10,656 nt of DNA from contig NW_003107587.1 of assembly GCF_000003605.2 (NCBI RefSeq), positions 156,237 to 166,892 of the forward strand. Reading direction: 5' to 3'. Below the pieces are notes generated by a model, which saw only the letters and a list, made by a program, of their open reading frames with translations, searched no databases and was not told where the DNA came from. Positions 8,592 through 10,656 of this stretch are shown here, piece by piece. This DNA comes from Saccoglossus kowalevskii. Lineage: Eukaryota > Hemichordata > Enteropneusta > Harrimaniidae. Every line of letters starts with the position of its first letter. Position 1 is the stretch's first letter. The position numbers and the translations under genes are program-made.

Positions 8592-8625
8592 TTAATAACA
8601 AATATTTTCTTTTCTTTTTTTACAG
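8592..8625 (+). other. Candidate 3' splice site upstream of the GPCR
   Basis: A branch-point-like TTAATAAC (8592-8599) is followed by the pyrimidine tract TTTTCTTTTCTTTTTTTACAG, with the AG at 8624-8625. This is a near-ideal metazoan acceptor and the best in the 600 bases before the receptor ATG. The coding region itself is uninterrupted, so an intron here would split only the 5' UTR. No donor can be assigned. A weaker alternative acceptor is TTTGTTCCAG ending at 9112. Confidence 0.5.
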
Positions 8626-9142
8626 ACAAATTTCCGTTTCTTCCATGCCGCTGAACTTCCATTAATCCGATTAAAAGACGTATAGATTACACGGGCCTAA
8701 TGAAACATGAAAACATTGAAGATATCAGCTGCTGATCAACAATAAGCTCAATTGATTAGCATTTAAGATGCATTTCATTACACTGGATACTGTTTAATTC
8801 CTAGTTAATATCCGATGTTCATCTATTCAGATGTTTGTTTGTTGTGGCAGAGTACAGTTGTGCATGTCCTATATTTTATGCACCAGTTTTAAATCGAGGA
8901 AATCAGTTGTGCATATATTTACATAGAAAGCATAATGAGTTGTGCTGGTTTGACGTCAATGATATTGTGTTCTCATTGACCATCATATTGGAAGTTTGCA
9001 TGCCCTGAAGCAGCTTGTGGATTTGCCTTATTACTGTTTACATTGGTTCCAAAGCGTTCCGGTTTACACCTGCGTCGCTATCTTCTGTGAGAATAAAAGT
9101 GATTTGTTCCAGAAATCGCTGAATTTGTGTCACCGACAAAGT
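8626..9142 (+). other. Probable 5' UTR or proximal promoter of the GPCR
   Basis: This stretch lies between the candidate acceptor and the start codon. If it is transcribed as a leader it contains several upstream ATGs. Two open complete short frames: 8645-8665 (six residues) and 8700-8735 (eleven residues). The receptor frame is open back to an in-frame TGA at 8960-8962, but contains no ATG before 9143. It also holds a full CRE at 8951-8958 and a TATATTTA word at 8914-8921. The first fits a long regulated leader; the second and third would fit a promoter just upstream of the gene. The sequence alone does not decide between them. Confidence 0.4.
8951..8958. promoter_or_regulatory. Palindromic cAMP response element (CRE) motif
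   Basis: TGACGTCA is the full CRE palindrome bound by CREB/ATF bZIP proteins. It lies 185 bp between its last base and the first base of the receptor ATG. It would make sense as a promoter element if transcription starts downstream of it. If the leader begins at 8626 it lies within the exon and is more likely chance. Confidence 0.4.
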
Positions 9143-10270
9143 ATGGCAGGAGTTACGAGTATACTGAAAACCACAAAGTTTATGCCAACAGTTGTAGTCA
9201 ATTCTACGAATGTCTCATCGTTGGAGGAGGTTGATGTTTATCCCGGACTTCCGTTATCAGCAGTTGTGCCGTTGGCTGCGATCATGATTTTGATGATTAC
9301 TGTGAACGTGCTAGGGAACAGCATCGTGTGTCTAATAGTGTATCAGAAGCCTGCCATGCGTTCATCGATAAATCTGCTGCTAGCGAACCTTGCATTTGCT
9401 GACATTCTGATCGCTATTACGTGCATGCCGTTTGCTTTAGTGACGATATTTACCACCGATTGGGTGTTTGGAAAAGTGATGTGCCAGATTTCTGCATTTC
9501 TTCATGTCTTGTTTTGTATGGAGGCTATTTACATATTAGCAACGATAAGCATTGATCGGTATTTTATAATTGTGCGACGAAAAGATAAATTGAATCCATA
9601 CCGTGCGAGAATTATGATCGGCACTTCCTGGATTTTCAGTTGCCTCATTAGCATACCTCCCATATTTGGGTGGTCTGGATATGTCTTTGTTCGAGGAAGT
9701 GCACAGTGTTTACTTGAACGACCAGACAACGCCGCTGATGCTATTTATGCAATCATTCAGCTACTCTGCCTATTTTACCTGCCTTGCATACTAATGTCTT
9801 ATTCGTACCTTTGTATTTTAAACACCGTACGAAGAAATTCGTGCCGTGTGCAAAACCACCCAGAATCACTGAGTGTAAGCCAGGCTAATAAGCTAGGCCT
9901 AACAGGGATTACAAGACCCGCCCGTGTGAACGTTGACATGAGCTTCAAAACTCGAGCATTTACCACTATTCTACTGTTATTTATAGTATTTGTGATATGT
10001 TGGGTTCCTTACGCAATCACCCATCTAATTGTGCTATTTGGGGACAATTATGGACAAAACTACTTACTGGAAACAATAATCCTGTGGTTAAGCTACTTGA
10101 ATTCTGCATTTAATCCAATTATCTATTGCTGGAGGATCAAGAAATTTCGTGAAGCATGTCGGGAGATTATTCCGAAAACTTTCAAACTGTGGCCAAAGTT
10201 ACCAGGCAGAACCCAACGACGAATCCGCCCTAGTGCAATATATGAATGCAATGACCAATCAGTTGTATAA
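9143..10270 (+). CDS. GPR45/GPR63-like (PSP24 family) class A G protein-coupled receptor
   Basis: This encodes a 375-residue seven-helix plasma-membrane receptor in one uninterrupted frame. The extracellular N-terminus has N-glycosylation sites at N20 and N23. Helix marks are present: GN in TM1 (58-59), D87 in TM2, C114 and C189 for the extracellular disulfide, DRY (138-140), W163 in TM4, P214 in TM5, CWVP in TM6 (286-289) and NPIIY in TM7 (324-328). Family-specific words match vertebrate GPR45/GPR63 as I remember them: VYQKPAMRSSINLLLA, DKLNP after DRY, CILNTVR, SFKTRAFTTIL, YCWRIKKFREAC and the tail PSAIYECN. Length is close to GPR45 (about 370). The start is ATG 9143 (A at -3, G at +4). 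The frame is open upstream to a TGA at 8960 but has no other ATG; a TTG at 8996 is not a credible animal start. The tail ends QSVV, a class I PDZ-ligand pattern. GPR45 and GPR63 are orphans or have disputed lipid ligands, so the ligand is unknown. All activation motifs are intact. Confidence 0.95.
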   Translation: MAGVTSILKTTKFMPTVVVNSTNVSSLEEVDVYPGLPLSAVVPLAAIMILMITVNVLGNSIVCLIVYQKPAMRSSINLLLANLAFADILIAITCMPFALVTIFTTDWVFGKVMCQISAFLHVLFCMEAIYILATISIDRYFIIVRRKDKLNPYRARIMIGTSWIFSCLISIPPIFGWSGYVFVRGSAQCLLERPDNAADAIYAIIQLLCLFYLPCILMSYSYLCILNTVRRNSCRVQNHPESLSVSQANKLGLTGITRPARVNVDMSFKTRAFTTILLLFIVFVICWVPYAITHLIVLFGDNYGQNYLLETIILWLSYLNSAFNPIIYCWRIKKFREACREIIPKTFKLWPKLPGRTQRRIRPSAIYECNDQSVV

Positions 10271-10371
10271 TTATCTGAAAACATTTTTTTTTGGATTTTG
10301 TGAGAGAGACTACTATTGATGAATTTTGCGATTCAAGGAATTACGTAACAATCAACACTTTTTGTTGGTGT
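10271..10371 (+). other. Start of the GPCR 3' UTR
   Basis: The 100 bases after the TAA stop contain no AATAAA or ATTAAA signal, so the 3' UTR probably continues into the minisatellite. TTACGTAA (10341-10348) is an 8-bp palindrome matching the PAR-bZIP/E4BP4 site, though a single site so placed may be chance. CAACA/TGTTG can form a weak 5-bp stem at about 10352-10366. Confidence 0.5.
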
Positions 10372-10656
10372 CTTAGTCACAGTGTCATTAATTGGGGTCC
10401 TAGGGAGTCATGTTGACTTTCACTTGAGTTCTAGGGAGTCACAGTAACTTTCATAGGAGTTCTAGTGTGTGACTGTGCTCTTCTCATATGGTCATAGGAA
10501 GTCACAGTGACTTTCACTAGAGACCTAGGGAGTCACAGTGACTTCTATATGGATCATAGTATGTCGTAGTGTCTTTCACTAGAATCCTAGGGAGTCACAG
10601 TGACTTTCGCTAGAATCCTAGGGAGTCGTAGTGACTTCTATATGGATCCTAATATA
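10372..10656 (+). repeat. 31-bp minisatellite with palindromic core behind the GPCR
   Basis: Units begin at about 10372, 10403, 10434, 10465, 10497, 10528, 10559, 10590, 10621 and 10652, all 31 bp apart except one step of 32. The array runs off the right edge. The consensus is GGGAGTCACAGTGACTTTC followed by ACTAGAATCCTA. AGTCACAGTGACT is an imperfect palindrome with 6-bp arms around a single A, and TCCTAGGGA adds a CCTAGG palindrome at each junction. Two unit types differ in the second half: X has CTTTCACTAGAATCC and Y has CTTCTATATGGATC. Y types sit in units 4, 6 and 9, with unit 4 a diverged member. It begins 101 bases after the stop codon with no poly(A) signal between, so it may be transcribed. 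Confidence 0.93.

Noticed and set aside
8996-9142. N-terminal extension of the receptor starting at 8996
   Set aside because: The codon at 8996 is TTG, not ATG. The 49 extra residues match nothing in the receptor family, and ATG 9143 gives a family-typical length.
9529-9729. 66-codon open frame on the minus strand
   Set aside because: It is an antisense shadow of the receptor coding region.

Overview
This window looks like nuclear DNA from a marine invertebrate animal. It is AT-rich, carries long non-coding stretches packed with diverged tandem and interspersed repeats, and contains one protein gene with clear animal homology. A 3' splice signal upstream of that gene and the repeat styles (GTCC/GTCG-rich motif beside a hairpin, repeat ends rich in ACAGACAGACAC) recall mollusc, amphioxus or hemichordate genomes. 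I cannot name the species. There are no bacterial or viral genes, no rRNA or tRNA gene and no CRISPR array.

Layout. A 15-bp AT-rich minisatellite opens the window (1-214). Non-coding sequence follows, with two old tandem duplications (about 925-1196 and 2330-2571). At 2884-4314 a hairpin and a short GTCC/GTCG-rich stretch lead into about nine copies of a 157-bp repeat. I read this as a non-autonomous Helitron/Helentron-like element with internal satellite monomers, comparable to the pearl/HINE elements of bivalves. Mostly featureless DNA (4315-6130) is followed by five degenerate copies of a repeat of about 120-128 bp (6131-6680). Each copy holds the site GTTGCCATGGAAAC or a variant of it, which matches the RFX X-box. 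Further on are two neighbouring hairpins (7142-7205), a G-quadruplex-type G tract (7992-8015) and a two-copy interspersed repeat (8240-8538).

The only supported gene lies on the + strand at 9143-10270. It is an uninterrupted 375-residue class A (rhodopsin-like) GPCR that I recognise as a GPR45/GPR63 (PSP24) family member. A strong splice acceptor ends at 8625, so its 5' UTR is probably spliced and the 8240-8538 repeat would then be intronic. A full palindromic CRE (TGACGTCA) lies 185 bp upstream of the ATG. No canonical AATAAA follows the stop codon, and a 31-bp minisatellite with a palindromic core runs from 10372 to the right edge, so it may lie in the 3' UTR.

The most distinctive items are the satellite-bearing element with alternating monomer types, the tandem X-box repeat, the palindromic minisatellite behind the receptor, and the receptor itself.
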